Shown: positions 47,946 to 57,455 of the stretch, in pieces
Layout: each line of letters starts with the position of its first letter
Position numbering within the stretch: position 1 is the stretch's first letter
The notes under the pieces: model-generated
Told to the model about the DNA's origin: nothing
The model's input: only the letters and a program-made list of their open reading frames with translations
Database searches by the model: none
Made by a program: the position numbers and the translations under genes
Assembly (NCBI GenBank): GCA_902573385.1
Contig: CACGJS010000001.1
Span: 35,137 to 99,136 of the forward strand
Direction of reading: 5' to 3'
Source: an uncultured Pelagibacteraceae bacterium
GTDB lineage: Bacteria > Pseudomonadota > Alphaproteobacteria > Pelagibacterales > Pelagibacteraceae
Length of the DNA stretch: 64,000 bases

Positions 47946-49070
47946 ATGTACAATCAGGCTTCTTATAGTGATAATTCAACATTTTTTCAAAAAGTTAAAT
48001 CTTTAGATTATTCTTTGTTAATTTGTATTTTATTGATTGGAGTTATTAGTAGTTTTTCAATGTATTCCACTGACGGAGGTGAACTATTATATCATACAAA
48101 AAGTCATATAATTAGATTTATAATATTTTTTGTGATGATGATTTTTTTATCTTTTTTGAATATTAGATTTTGGCATTCAGTTGGGTATTTATTTTATATT
48201 CTTATTTTAGGACTTTTATTATTTGCATCATTTTATGGAGTAACAGCTTCTGGATCACAGAGATGGATAAGTTTATACTTTATTAACATTCAACCTTCTG
48301 AATTAATGAAAATAGCTATAATAATTTGTCTTGCTAAATATTATCATCGAAGTCAAATAAATAATATTAATACTTTTAGAAATTTATTAATTCCAATTAC
48401 AATATTAATACTACCAATTTTATTAGTAATTTCACAACCTGATTTGGGAACATCTATTTTAATCGGGTTGAGTGGACTTGTTGTATTGTGGTTAGCAGGT
48501 ATTAATATAAAATATTTTATTTATTCTTCTTTAGTTTTAATTATTTCAATGCCATTTGTAATTTCCTTTTTACAACCTTATCAAAAAGCTAGAATTTTAA
48601 CTTTCTTTGATCCCGATAAAGATCCTTTAGGAGCCGGATATCAAATAATTCAATCTAAAATAGCTGTTGGATCAGGTGGATTATATGGCAAAGGATATTT
48701 AAAAGGAACACAGAGCTATCTTGAATTCTTACCAGAAAAACATACTGATTTTATATTTACATTATTTTCTGAAGAATATGGGTTTTTAGGCTCCATGTTT
48801 CTTTTGTTAGTATATGCAATTATAATATTTAGAATATTGAGAATAGGAGCAATATCTAGAAGTTTTTTTGCTAAAATTTTTTGTTTTAGTTTTGCATCAG
48901 CAATATTTATTTATATATCTGTTAATATGAGTATGGTATTAGGTCTAGTACCAATAGTTGGCTCTCCTCTACCTATAATGTCTTATGGAGGATCTTCAAT
49001 GCTTGCTACAATGATAGGCTTTAGTGTTGTAATGAGCTCTAAAATACATCGTAGACAATTAATTTCATAG
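47946..49070 (+). CDS. rodA: Rod shape-determining SEDS protein RodA
   Basis: 10-TM SEDS protein; QPDLGTSIL, GLVPIVGSPLPIMSYGGSSML motifs. Confidence 0.95.
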   Translation: MYNQASYSDNSTFFQKVKSLDYSLLICILLIGVISSFSMYSTDGGELLYHTKSHIIRFIIFFVMMIFLSFLNIRFWHSVGYLFYILILGLLLFASFYGVTASGSQRWISLYFINIQPSELMKIAIIICLAKYYHRSQINNINTFRNLLIPITILILPILLVISQPDLGTSILIGLSGLVVLWLAGINIKYFIYSSLVLIISMPFVISFLQPYQKARILTFFDPDKDPLGAGYQIIQSKIAVGSGGLYGKGYLKGTQSYLEFLPEKHTDFIFTLFSEEYGFLGSMFLLLVYAIIIFRILRIGAISRSFFAKIFCFSFASAIFIYISVNMSMVLGLVPIVGSPLPIMSYGGSSMLATMIGFSVVMSSKIHRRQLIS

Positions 49071-49139
49071 ACTATTACGTATTTTATTAGAATAATATGT
49101 CACAATTATAATTTATAAAAATTATTTATAAGTTTTTGA

Positions 49140-50384
49140 ATGAATAAAAATTTAAAAATTGCAATCGTTGGAGCTGGTATTCAAGGAATTTGTAATGCAT
49201 TATTTTTACAAAAAAAAGGTTTTCAAGTTACTTTGTTTGATAGGGAAAGCCCTGGAAGCCAAGCAGCATCATATGGAAACGCTGGCCATTTTTCACCTTA
49301 CGCTTCAGTACCTGTGAATAGACCGGATATTTTAAGTGATGTTCCAGCTATGCTGTTAAGTTCAACTGGACCCTTGGCACTAAAATGGAATTATGTTCCA
49401 AAGATGCTTCCCTGGTTTTTAAAATTTATAAAAAATTGTAGTAAAAAAAATATGATGCATACTGCAAAATATATGCATCAGATATTAGATTTAGCTTTAC
49501 CCGCATACGATGAATTATTTGAAGAAATTGACTTATCTGAATTGATAGAAAATAAAGGTATTATGTATATTTGGAATGATCAAAATCTTAAAAGTAGAGA
49601 GTTGGAGATTAACATAAGAAATGAAATAGGAGCAGAACAACAACTACTAAGCAAAAGTGAGATCCACGACTTAGAACCTAATATTAAAAATATTTATCAT
49701 GCTGGAGTTTTTTATAAAAAAGCAAGACATGCAAGAAATCCAGGGAAAATTTGGGTTAAATTATTTGAAAATTTTACAAAAAAAGGTGGAAAGTTTTTAA
49801 AATTAGATATTCAAAATATAAACTTTGAAGAAAACAACCCTGTTTTAAAATCTGAAACGCAGAGATTTATTTTTGATAAATTAGTCATTTGTTGTGGAGC
49901 ATTTTCAAAAAAATTAACAGATAAATTACATGAAAATATTCCATTAGATACTGAAAGAGGTTATCATATTCACTTTAAAGGTTTTGATCATTTAATTTCA
50001 CGTCCTGTTGTTTTTCAAAATAGAGGTTTTGGAATGACTCCAATGGAACAAGGTTTGAGAGTTGTTGGAACTGTTGAATTTGGAGGTTTAAATAATCCAC
50101 TTTCAAGATCTAGAATAAAAAATTTAGTTAATAATGCAAAATATCTTCTAGATGGTATACCAGACCTTCATGATGATGAATGGCTGGGTTTTAGGCCTAC
50201 ACTGCCAGACTATCTTCCTGTTATAGGTCCTTCTAAAAATTATAAAAATGTTTTTTATTCATTTGGTCATCATCATTTAGGATGGACTTTAGCCGCTATA
50301 TCTGGGAAGATAATTTCAAAAATGATTTCAAATGAGAATACTAATTTAGATTTAGAACCATACAGTTCTTTAAGGTTTTCTTAA
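49140..50384 (+). CDS. FAD-dependent D-amino-acid dehydrogenase / DAO family oxidoreductase (DadA-like)
   Basis: IAIVGAGIQGICNALFLQKKGFQVTLFDRESPGSQAASYGNAGHFSPY; C-terminal FGHHHLGWTLA. Confidence 0.88.
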   Translation: MNKNLKIAIVGAGIQGICNALFLQKKGFQVTLFDRESPGSQAASYGNAGHFSPYASVPVNRPDILSDVPAMLLSSTGPLALKWNYVPKMLPWFLKFIKNCSKKNMMHTAKYMHQILDLALPAYDELFEEIDLSELIENKGIMYIWNDQNLKSRELEINIRNEIGAEQQLLSKSEIHDLEPNIKNIYHAGVFYKKARHARNPGKIWVKLFENFTKKGGKFLKLDIQNINFEENNPVLKSETQRFIFDKLVICCGAFSKKLTDKLHENIPLDTERGYHIHFKGFDHLISRPVVFQNRGFGMTPMEQGLRVVGTVEFGGLNNPLSRSRIKNLVNNAKYLLDGIPDLHDDEWLGFRPTLPDYLPVIGPSKNYKNVFYSFGHHHLGWTLAAISGKIISKMISNENTNLDLEPYSSLRFS

Positions 50385-50395
50385 TTCGTTAAAAA

Positions 50396-51349
50396 ATGTA
50401 TTTATTAAATCTGCTAGACAATCTGGAACAGAAAGTTTTAAAATTCAAAATTAAACCAACTAATAAAGTAGCTTATTTTATTTTAATATTAACAACTATA
50501 TTTTGGTCTGGAAATTTTATAGTTGGCAAAGCAGCAAGTATATATGATATTCCACCGTTTTCTTTAAATTTTTATAGATGGTTTTTTGCCGGATTAATTT
50601 TACTTCCTTTTACTTACAAGGAAATAATAAATAATAAAAAATATATTTTAGACAATTTAGGTTTTTTCATAATATTGGGCATTACCAGTATTACAATATT
50701 CAATTCTATTGTTTACTATTCTCTTTATTATACCCAAGTGATAAGTGGAATTCTAATGATATCGACTATTCCTGTATGGATTATTTTTATTTCATCAATT
50801 TTAAAAATTGAAAAAACAAATATTTTTCAAATTATAGGAGTTATTTTATCTTTAACAGGTGTAATTTTTATTATTACAAAAGCTGACTTAAATTTAATAA
50901 AAAATTTAGATTTTAATAAAGGTGACTTATCAATGGTAGTTGCAATGTTTTCTTGGGCAATTTATTCAGCATTATTAAAAAGTAAAAAATATAAAATTTC
51001 TCAAGTCTCTTTATTAGAGGTTGTGATTATTTGTGGATTAGTTTTTTTAGTACCAATATATTTTATTGAAATGAATATAGGTAATACGATTATTTTAGGC
51101 AAACCATTTTATTTAATTTTAGCTTATGTAGTTATTTTTCCAGGTCTAGCAGCATTCTTTTTTTGGATAAAAGGGATTTCAATTATAGGAGCAAATAGAG
51201 CTGGAATTTTTTTACATTTGATGCCAATCATGGGAGCAGTAATGGCAATGTTAATTTTTGATGAAAAATTCATGTTTTACCATATTCTAGGAGCAATCTT
51301 TATTATTGCTGGTATAACACTTTCAAATAAAAAAAAAATTGATGCTTAA
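50396..51349 (+). CDS. EamA/DMT-family transporter
   Basis: 10-TM pattern, FWSGNFIVGKAAS. Confidence 0.9.
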   Translation: MYLLNLLDNLEQKVLKFKIKPTNKVAYFILILTTIFWSGNFIVGKAASIYDIPPFSLNFYRWFFAGLILLPFTYKEIINNKKYILDNLGFFIILGITSITIFNSIVYYSLYYTQVISGILMISTIPVWIIFISSILKIEKTNIFQIIGVILSLTGVIFIITKADLNLIKNLDFNKGDLSMVVAMFSWAIYSALLKSKKYKISQVSLLEVVIICGLVFLVPIYFIEMNIGNTIILGKPFYLILAYVVIFPGLAAFFFWIKGISIIGANRAGIFLHLMPIMGAVMAMLIFDEKFMFYHILGAIFIIAGITLSNKKKIDA

Positions 51350-52292
51350 AGTTGCAATACTTGATGATTATCAAAACGTTTCACAAGAATTTGTTGATTT
51401 AAAAAAACTATCTGGAAAATATGAATTTAAAATTTTTAGTAAACCTTTTTTAGATGAAGATGATGTAATCGAACAATTATCTGATTTTGAAGCTTTGTTA
51501 ATTATGAGAGAAAGAACGTCAATTACAAAAAATTTAATTGATAATTTAAATAATTTAAAATTTATTATTACAAGTGGTATGAGAAATAATGCGATTGATT
51601 TAGAAGCTGCAAAAAAAAGAGGAGTCATAGTCTCTGGCACTGAAATTAACGTTAACCCTACAGCAGAATTAACTTGGACTTTAATTTTAGGATTAGCTAG
51701 AAACGTAAAAGAAGAAATTGATAATATGTATCAAGGTTATTGGCAAACTAGTATAGGTTTTGAGCTTAAAGGTAAAATTTTAGGTTTAGTTGGGCTTGGA
51801 AAAGTAGGTTCTCAAGTTGCAAAAATTGGAAAAGCTTTTGGAATGCAGGTTATGGCTTGGAGTGAAAATTTAAATTTAGATACTTGTAAACAACTGGATG
51901 TTTTACCTTGTAGTAAAGATGATCTAATTCAAACTTCTGATTTTTTATCAATTCATGTTCGAGGTGGAAACAGATATAAAGAATTAATTAAATTAAAAGA
52001 ACTTGATGCAATGAAAAAAACAGCTTTTTTAATTAACACTTCAAGAGGTCCAATAATAAATGAAGATGATTTAATTATTGCTTTATCAACAAATATTATT
52101 GCTGGTGCAGGACTAGATGTTTATGAAAAGGAACCTCTACCAGAAAATAATAAACTTAGATTTTTACCAAATGCACTTTTATTGCCTCATATAGGATATG
52201 TAACTGCAGAAAACTATTCTATTTTTTATACACAAATGATTGAAAATTTAGAAGCATGTGTGAATGACAAACCTATTAGAGTTATAGAATAG
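51342..52292 (+). CDS. D-isomer specific 2-hydroxyacid dehydrogenase
   Basis: LGLVGLGKVGSQVAKIGKAFGM, NTSRGPIINEDDLI, GAGLDVYEKEPLP motifs. Confidence 0.92.
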   Translation: MLKVAILDDYQNVSQEFVDLKKLSGKYEFKIFSKPFLDEDDVIEQLSDFEALLIMRERTSITKNLIDNLNNLKFIITSGMRNNAIDLEAAKKRGVIVSGTEINVNPTAELTWTLILGLARNVKEEIDNMYQGYWQTSIGFELKGKILGLVGLGKVGSQVAKIGKAFGMQVMAWSENLNLDTCKQLDVLPCSKDDLIQTSDFLSIHVRGGNRYKELIKLKELDAMKKTAFLINTSRGPIINEDDLIIALSTNIIAGAGLDVYEKEPLPENNKLRFLPNALLLPHIGYVTAENYSIFYTQMIENLEACVNDKPIRVIE

Positions 52293-52294
52293 AT

Positions 52295-52990
52295 TTATTT
52301 TATTTTTTTTAGAAAAATTTGTGAGTTATTAACACATATAATTTTTAAATTATTTTTTTCTTTAATAAATTTATTTATTGTTTCTGCGGGAACATCATTA
52401 GATTCAGTATATATATTTCCATAAAAGTAATCATCACAAATCAATATTCCTCCAGCATTTAAAAAATTCCATGCATTATTAATATCTTTATAGACCTGCA
52501 TAGACTCATGTGACCCATCAATATAAATAACATCGAATTTTTCTTTATTTTTAATAAAGAAATTATCTGAAGTTTCTCTAAAAAAAGAAAATTTATTTTT
52601 AAACTCACTCATATTTAATTTAAAATTCTCAAAATTTTCATTGATTTCATTATTATCTTCCCAAATATCTACGCAGGCTACATTAATAGTTGAGTAATTT
52701 TTTAATATAAACAAAGCACTGTTGCCTTCCCAAGAACCTATCTCTAAATATGAAAATTTTTTGAAATTTTTACTAATTATTTTATCCCAATAGTATGTAT
52801 TGATAGAAAAATAGTCTGTAGTGGTGTGTTTGTTTTTTAGATAATTTTGATGAAAGTTTCGATGTAATTTTTTTTTAGATTTGGTAAAGGGATGTAGAAT
52901 TCTATCTAAAAAAAAATGTAAAAAAACTTTAAAAGGAGCTTTTTTTTCTAACTGGTATTTGACTCTATAATAAAAGTTTCTTGAAAACAT
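52295..52990 (-). CDS. Class I SAM-dependent methyltransferase (Methyltransf_24-like)
   Basis: YLEIGSWEGNSALFIL, DVIYIDGSHESMQVYKDI, GGILICDDY. Confidence 0.82.
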   Translation of the reverse strand: MFSRNFYYRVKYQLEKKAPFKVFLHFFLDRILHPFTKSKKKLHRNFHQNYLKNKHTTTDYFSINTYYWDKIISKNFKKFSYLEIGSWEGNSALFILKNYSTINVACVDIWEDNNEINENFENFKLNMSEFKNKFSFFRETSDNFFIKNKEKFDVIYIDGSHESMQVYKDINNAWNFLNAGGILICDDYFYGNIYTESNDVPAETINKFIKEKNNLKIICVNNSQIFLKKIK

Positions 52991-53028
52991 TTATATTTAA
53001 TTTATTATTTTTATATTAAATAAGCTAT

Positions 53029-53403
53029 ATGAAATATAAACAAAACATTAACCTTACAGCTGAACAAAAATTAGTTTTGTTTGAGGATGGAACTGAAGCG
53101 CCTGGCTCTAGTGATTTAAATCATGAAAAAAAAGAAGGTAGTTATCACTGTGTAAATTGTGGTGAAAAATTATTTGAATCAGACACTAAATATGAAAGTG
53201 GATCAGGCTGGCCTTCATTTTATCAATCGTTACCTGATGTTTTTGAAACTAAAACAGATCATTTACTAGGCTATGCTAGAACAGAATATCATTGTAAAAA
53301 ATGTGGTGGTCATCACGGTCATATTTTTGATGATGGACCCAATCCTACAAAAAAAAGATATTGCAATAATGGTGTTTGTTTGATTTTTAAGCCAAAAAAA
53401 TAA
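53029..53403 (+). CDS. msrB: Peptide-methionine (R)-S-oxide reductase
   Basis: SGSGWPSFYQ, RTEYHCKKCGGHHGHIFDDGPNPTKKRYC. Confidence 0.95.
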   Translation: MKYKQNINLTAEQKLVLFEDGTEAPGSSDLNHEKKEGSYHCVNCGEKLFESDTKYESGSGWPSFYQSLPDVFETKTDHLLGYARTEYHCKKCGGHHGHIFDDGPNPTKKRYCNNGVCLIFKPKK

Positions 53404-53430
53404 TAGATATGATATTTTTTTTAAGGTAAT

Positions 53431-53685
53431 TTATTTTAATAAATCTTTTAATTTATTTTCTTTTTCTAAAGCTCTAGCTTCATCGTAACCACCAATGTGT
53501 TGATCACCAAAAAAAATTTGAGGAATGGTTCTTTTTCCATTAGATTTTGCAATCATTTCGTCCATTGCACCGTCAACTGTTGCAATATTAATTTCTTTAT
53601 ATTCGACATTATTTCTAGCCAGTAATCTTTTAGCGGCATCACAAAAATTACAAAGTGGTCCTGTATAAATTGTTACATTTTTCAT
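53431..53685 (-). CDS. grxC: Glutaredoxin 3
   Basis: TGPLCNFCDAAKRLL, TIPQIFFGDQHIGGYDEARAL. Confidence 0.93.
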   Translation of the reverse strand: MKNVTIYTGPLCNFCDAAKRLLARNNVEYKEINIATVDGAMDEMIAKSNGKRTIPQIFFGDQHIGGYDEARALEKENKLKDLLK

Positions 53686-53688
53686 AGT

Positions 53689-53985
53689 TTATAAATAATC
53701 ATTCTTTTTAATTTTGCTAGTAATTTCTTTTCTTGAGTATTCAAATTTTTTTCTATGTTTTATACTTTTTTGGTTTACTCTTTTTCTCCATAATCTTAAA
53801 GAAGTAGGTTTTATAGATCTTCGCATAATCTTGATAACTTCAGATTCTGTCTTTCCAGTCTTTTGTTCAATTTCTTCAAATGTAATTCGGTCTGCCCAAG
53901 CAGCCCAGATGATCCAGTCAGGATCTGATATATGAGGCTCTGGATTTTTAACCCTAGTTATGGGGGTGTGACCTTTTTTTTTCAT
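53689..53985 (-). CDS. DUF2805 / TIGR03643-type small protein
   Basis: DPDWIIWAAWADRITFEEIEQKTGKTESEVIKIMRRSIKPTSLRLWRKRV. Confidence 0.75.
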   Translation of the reverse strand: MKKKGHTPITRVKNPEPHISDPDWIIWAAWADRITFEEIEQKTGKTESEVIKIMRRSIKPTSLRLWRKRVNQKSIKHRKKFEYSRKEITSKIKKNDYL

Positions 53986-54050
53986 AAATCCTTTATATTT
54001 GAAAAAAAAGATTAATGCATTTTATTTAAAATAGTGTTATTCTGTAAATA

Positions 54051-54096
54051 GATAGTCCTATTAGCCATCTTTAGCTCCCGGTTTTTTAGGACTATC
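54051..54096 (+). promoter_or_regulatory. Candidate structured 5' leader of the LysE-family gene
   Basis: perfect 10-bp inverted repeat GATAGTCCTA (54051-54060) / TAGGACTATC (54087-54096) with 26-nt loop, 14 nt upstream of the ATG at 54110. Confidence 0.5.
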
Positions 54097-54109
54097 CTAA
54101 TTATCTCAA

Positions 54110-54724
54110 ATGTTTCCCTTAAATTACTTTCTTTTTTTACAGATAATTTTGTTTTTATTTATTACTCCAGGAACACCCAGAATTGTAATTATTTCATATT
54201 CAATGAATTACGGAGTTCAAAAATGTATTTGGACAGCATTAGGAGATGTGACAGCAAATATACTACAAGCATTTTTAGTTATTTTTGTTCTTGGATCTTT
54301 TTTTAAGGATAATCCAAATTTTTTAAGTATAATTAAATGGATAGGAATACTTTATTTATTTTATTTGGCTTATGATGTTTATAACTCTAGACCAAAGAAT
54401 ATAAATTCAAGAAATATCTCTTCAAAAAGTTTTTTTTCTTTTTTCAGAGATGGTTTTTTAGTTGCTGGAACAAGTCCAAAAGCATGGATGTTCTTTCCTT
54501 TAATATTTCCACAGTTTATAGATTTTAACTCAAATTATACTGTTCAGTTTTTTATTTTAATTACTACATATGTAGTTTTAGATTTTTTATCTTTAATTAC
54601 CTATGCTGTGCTTGCTAGAAAATTAATTGTTTGGATAAAGACCAACCCTAAAATAATTAATACAATTTCTGCTAGTGTCTTATTAATAATAGCAATAATA
54701 ATTGTATTTATTCAAAAATATTAA
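54110..54724 (+). CDS. LysE/RhtB-family exporter
   Basis: polytopic; FITPGTPRIVIISYSMNYGVQKCIWTALGDVTANI. Confidence 0.85.
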   Translation: MFPLNYFLFLQIILFLFITPGTPRIVIISYSMNYGVQKCIWTALGDVTANILQAFLVIFVLGSFFKDNPNFLSIIKWIGILYLFYLAYDVYNSRPKNINSRNISSKSFFSFFRDGFLVAGTSPKAWMFFPLIFPQFIDFNSNYTVQFFILITTYVVLDFLSLITYAVLARKLIVWIKTNPKIINTISASVLLIIAIIIVFIQKY

Positions 54725-55062
54725 ATTATGATCAATAATATATTTTTTACTTAGGAAGCTCTTTTTTGGATTAATTTCTAAATTTTTTGTAAAAAAAACT
54801 ATTTTGAGAATCGAAATGAAAATTTCGACCATATCCAGCAATATTTCTTTTAAATTTTAATCGTATTGCAACTTTTGCTATATAAAGATTTATTATCTTT
54901 TTTTAGTATTAAAAATGTCAATAAATATGCTATTTTTATGGTTGTATAAATATCACACTATTAGAAATATTGTATTTATCGATCTTTTTATTCTCTATAA
55001 GTAAAATAAATGTGATAAATCATGGTTTTTATTAATAAAAAACATAAATATAAGGAAAAATT

Positions 55063-55785
55063 ATGATTAAAAAGATACTAAGCACACTTTTAGTTTCTTC
55101 TGTAATGTTTCTTGGCTTAGCTACTAGTTCATTTTCATTTGAAAGACCAACAATCGCGATTGGTGGATCACTGAACTATGGAGGTTATGTAGCAAGTGGT
55201 AAAGAGATTGAGGGTAGCTCAGGTGTTACAAGACCTGGATACACTGAAGAAGAGAACGATGGAACTGCAGCCATGGAAGTTGGTTACAGCTCTGTATTCC
55301 TCGAAATGACAATAGCAGATAGACTAACTCTAGGTGCTGAATATATGGCAGAGGAAGTTGAAACTGAAATAGCTGAAAGAACAGATACTTGTACAGTTCA
55401 ATGTGATGAAACTGGAATTGGTACTGATCTTGGAACTAGTACAGTAAAAGCAGTATTCTCTAATTTGACTACTATGTACGCTGAACTTAGATTGTTCAAC
55501 GGAGTTTATGCTAAAATGGGTGCTATGGAGATAGATGTAGAAACTAAAGAAAGTCTACATACTTCTTCAAGCTACGCTAACATAACTCTTGATGGATCTA
55601 CTTATGGTATTGGCTATAAAAATAGCTGGGACAATGGTATGTTTGTAAAAACAGAAACTATGATTCATAATTGGGATAATTTTACAATTACAGCAACAAG
55701 TGCAGATGCTACTCCAAATGGCAACTCTATTAAGGGTGACATGGATGGTATCGTAGCTTCATTAAGAATTGGAAAAGCATTTTAA
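55063..55785 (+). CDS. Predicted outer-membrane beta-barrel protein, function unknown
   Basis: N-terminal signal peptide (MIKKILSTLLVSSVMFLGLATSSFSF), alternating-hydrophobicity strands, C-terminal Phe. Confidence 0.7.
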   Translation: MIKKILSTLLVSSVMFLGLATSSFSFERPTIAIGGSLNYGGYVASGKEIEGSSGVTRPGYTEEENDGTAAMEVGYSSVFLEMTIADRLTLGAEYMAEEVETEIAERTDTCTVQCDETGIGTDLGTSTVKAVFSNLTTMYAELRLFNGVYAKMGAMEIDVETKESLHTSSSYANITLDGSTYGIGYKNSWDNGMFVKTETMIHNWDNFTITATSADATPNGNSIKGDMDGIVASLRIGKAF

Positions 55786-55821
55786 TTCAATTTTAATAAG
55801 CTAAATAGAAAATTTAAAAAG

Positions 55822-55848
55822 AGCCCGCTTTAAGCGGGCTTTTTTTTT
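55822..55848 (+). terminator. Rho-independent terminator
   Basis: AGCCCGC TTTAA GCGGGCT followed by T8. Confidence 0.93.
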
Positions 55849-55886
55849 GACAAAAAAAAAAGAATTTTACTGTTATAGTGTAAATT

Positions 55887-56654
55887 ATGAAACTAGGGTT
55901 TATTGGCACAGGAAAAATAGCATCATCAGTAATTACAGGCATTTGCACCTCTAAAATATTTTTTAGTAAAATTTTAATTTCACCAAGAAATAAATTAATA
56001 GGACAAAGACTTAGAAAAAAATTTAAAAAAGTTTTTATAGCAAAAAATAACCAAGAAATAATTAATTCATGCAATTGGGTTTTTTTATCAGTTACACCTT
56101 CAGTAGGAGAAAAAATTATTAAGGATTTAAAATTTAAAGCTAATCAAACAGTAATTAGCTTTATATCAACAATGACACTAGCACAGCTTAAAAAAGCTAT
56201 TAAAGTTAAAGCTAAAATTATAAGAGCAATACCCTTACCTCCAATTTCCTTAAAAAAAGGACCAGTTCCTATTTGCCCACCTAACAGAAAGGTCAAAAAT
56301 TTTTTTAATAAAATTGGAACGACTGTAGAAATCAAAAATGAAAAATCTTCAATTAATTTTTGGTCAACATCAGGAATGATGGCGCCTTATTATGAGCTAT
56401 TAAGAATAATGACTAGTTGGTTGGTTAAAAGGGGAGTTAAAAGAAAAAATGCACAAAAATATATAACTTCATTATTTTTAGCTTTATCTGAAGATGCGGT
56501 CATTAATTCAAAAAAAGATTTAAAGTATTTAGTTAAAGAATCTCAAACACCAAAAGGATTAAATGAACAAGGTGTAAAAGAATTATCAAAAGCTGGCTTT
56601 TATAAATCTTTAGAAAAAACACTTGGCAACATACATAAAAGATTAGATAAATAA
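55887..56654 (+). CDS. Pyrroline-5-carboxylate reductase-like NAD(P)-binding protein
   Basis: KLGFIGTGKIASSVITGI Rossmann motif, AIPLPPISLKKGPVPI; divergent C-terminal P5CR motif. Confidence 0.72.
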   Translation: MKLGFIGTGKIASSVITGICTSKIFFSKILISPRNKLIGQRLRKKFKKVFIAKNNQEIINSCNWVFLSVTPSVGEKIIKDLKFKANQTVISFISTMTLAQLKKAIKVKAKIIRAIPLPPISLKKGPVPICPPNRKVKNFFNKIGTTVEIKNEKSSINFWSTSGMMAPYYELLRIMTSWLVKRGVKRKNAQKYITSLFLALSEDAVINSKKDLKYLVKESQTPKGLNEQGVKELSKAGFYKSLEKTLGNIHKRLDK

Positions 56655-56660
56655 TATTTT

Positions 56661-57455
56661 ATGGATCAAACTCAAAATATTTTACAAATTGAAAATCTAT
56701 CTAAATACTTTGGAGGGTTAGCTGCTGTCTCAGACTGTTCTTTAAAAATTAAGAGAGGTTCAATAACTGGAATAATTGGCCCAAATGGATCAGGAAAAAC
56801 TACTTTATTTAATTTAATTGCAGGAAATCTAAAATCTTCTCAAGGTAAAGTTTTATTTAATAATGAAGATGTTACAGATATACCTTCTTATGAATTGTTT
56901 TCAAAAGGCATACTTAGAACTTTTCAAATAGCACATGAATTTACAAATTTATCAGTTTTAGAAAATTTGATGATGGTTCCTCCAAACCAATCGGGTGAAA
57001 AATTAATGACAGCACTGTTAAAGCCAGGTCTAGTTAAAACTGAAGAATTGACTATAAAGCAGAAAGCCCAAGATGTTGTAGATTTTTTAAATTTAAAACA
57101 TTTATCTAATGAATTAGCTGGAAACCTATCTGGAGGACAAAAAAAACTACTTGAACTTGGAAGAACAATGATGGTTGATGCTAAATTAGTATTACTTGAT
57201 GAAGTTGGAGCAGGAGTTAACAGAACACTATTAAAAGATTTAGGAAGTGCAATTTTAAAACTAAATAAAGAAGAAGGTTACACATTTTGCATGATTGAAC
57301 ATGACATGGAATTTATAAGTAGATTGTGTGATCCAGTAATAGTTATGGCTGAAGGATCCGTTTTATTTGAAGGAACTGCTGATGAAGCAAAGAAAAATGA
57401 AAAAGTTATTGAAAGTTACTTGGGTAGAGGATCAAAATTAAAGGAAGAAAATTAA
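56661..57455 (+). CDS. livG: Branched-chain amino acid/urea-type ABC transporter ATPase (LivG-like)
   Basis: GPNGSGKTTLFNLIAGN, LSGGQKKLLELGRTMM. Confidence 0.88.
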   Translation: MDQTQNILQIENLSKYFGGLAAVSDCSLKIKRGSITGIIGPNGSGKTTLFNLIAGNLKSSQGKVLFNNEDVTDIPSYELFSKGILRTFQIAHEFTNLSVLENLMMVPPNQSGEKLMTALLKPGLVKTEELTIKQKAQDVVDFLNLKHLSNELAGNLSGGQKKLLELGRTMMVDAKLVLLDEVGAGVNRTLLKDLGSAILKLNKEEGYTFCMIEHDMEFISRLCDPVIVMAEGSVLFEGTADEAKKNEKVIESYLGRGSKLKEEN

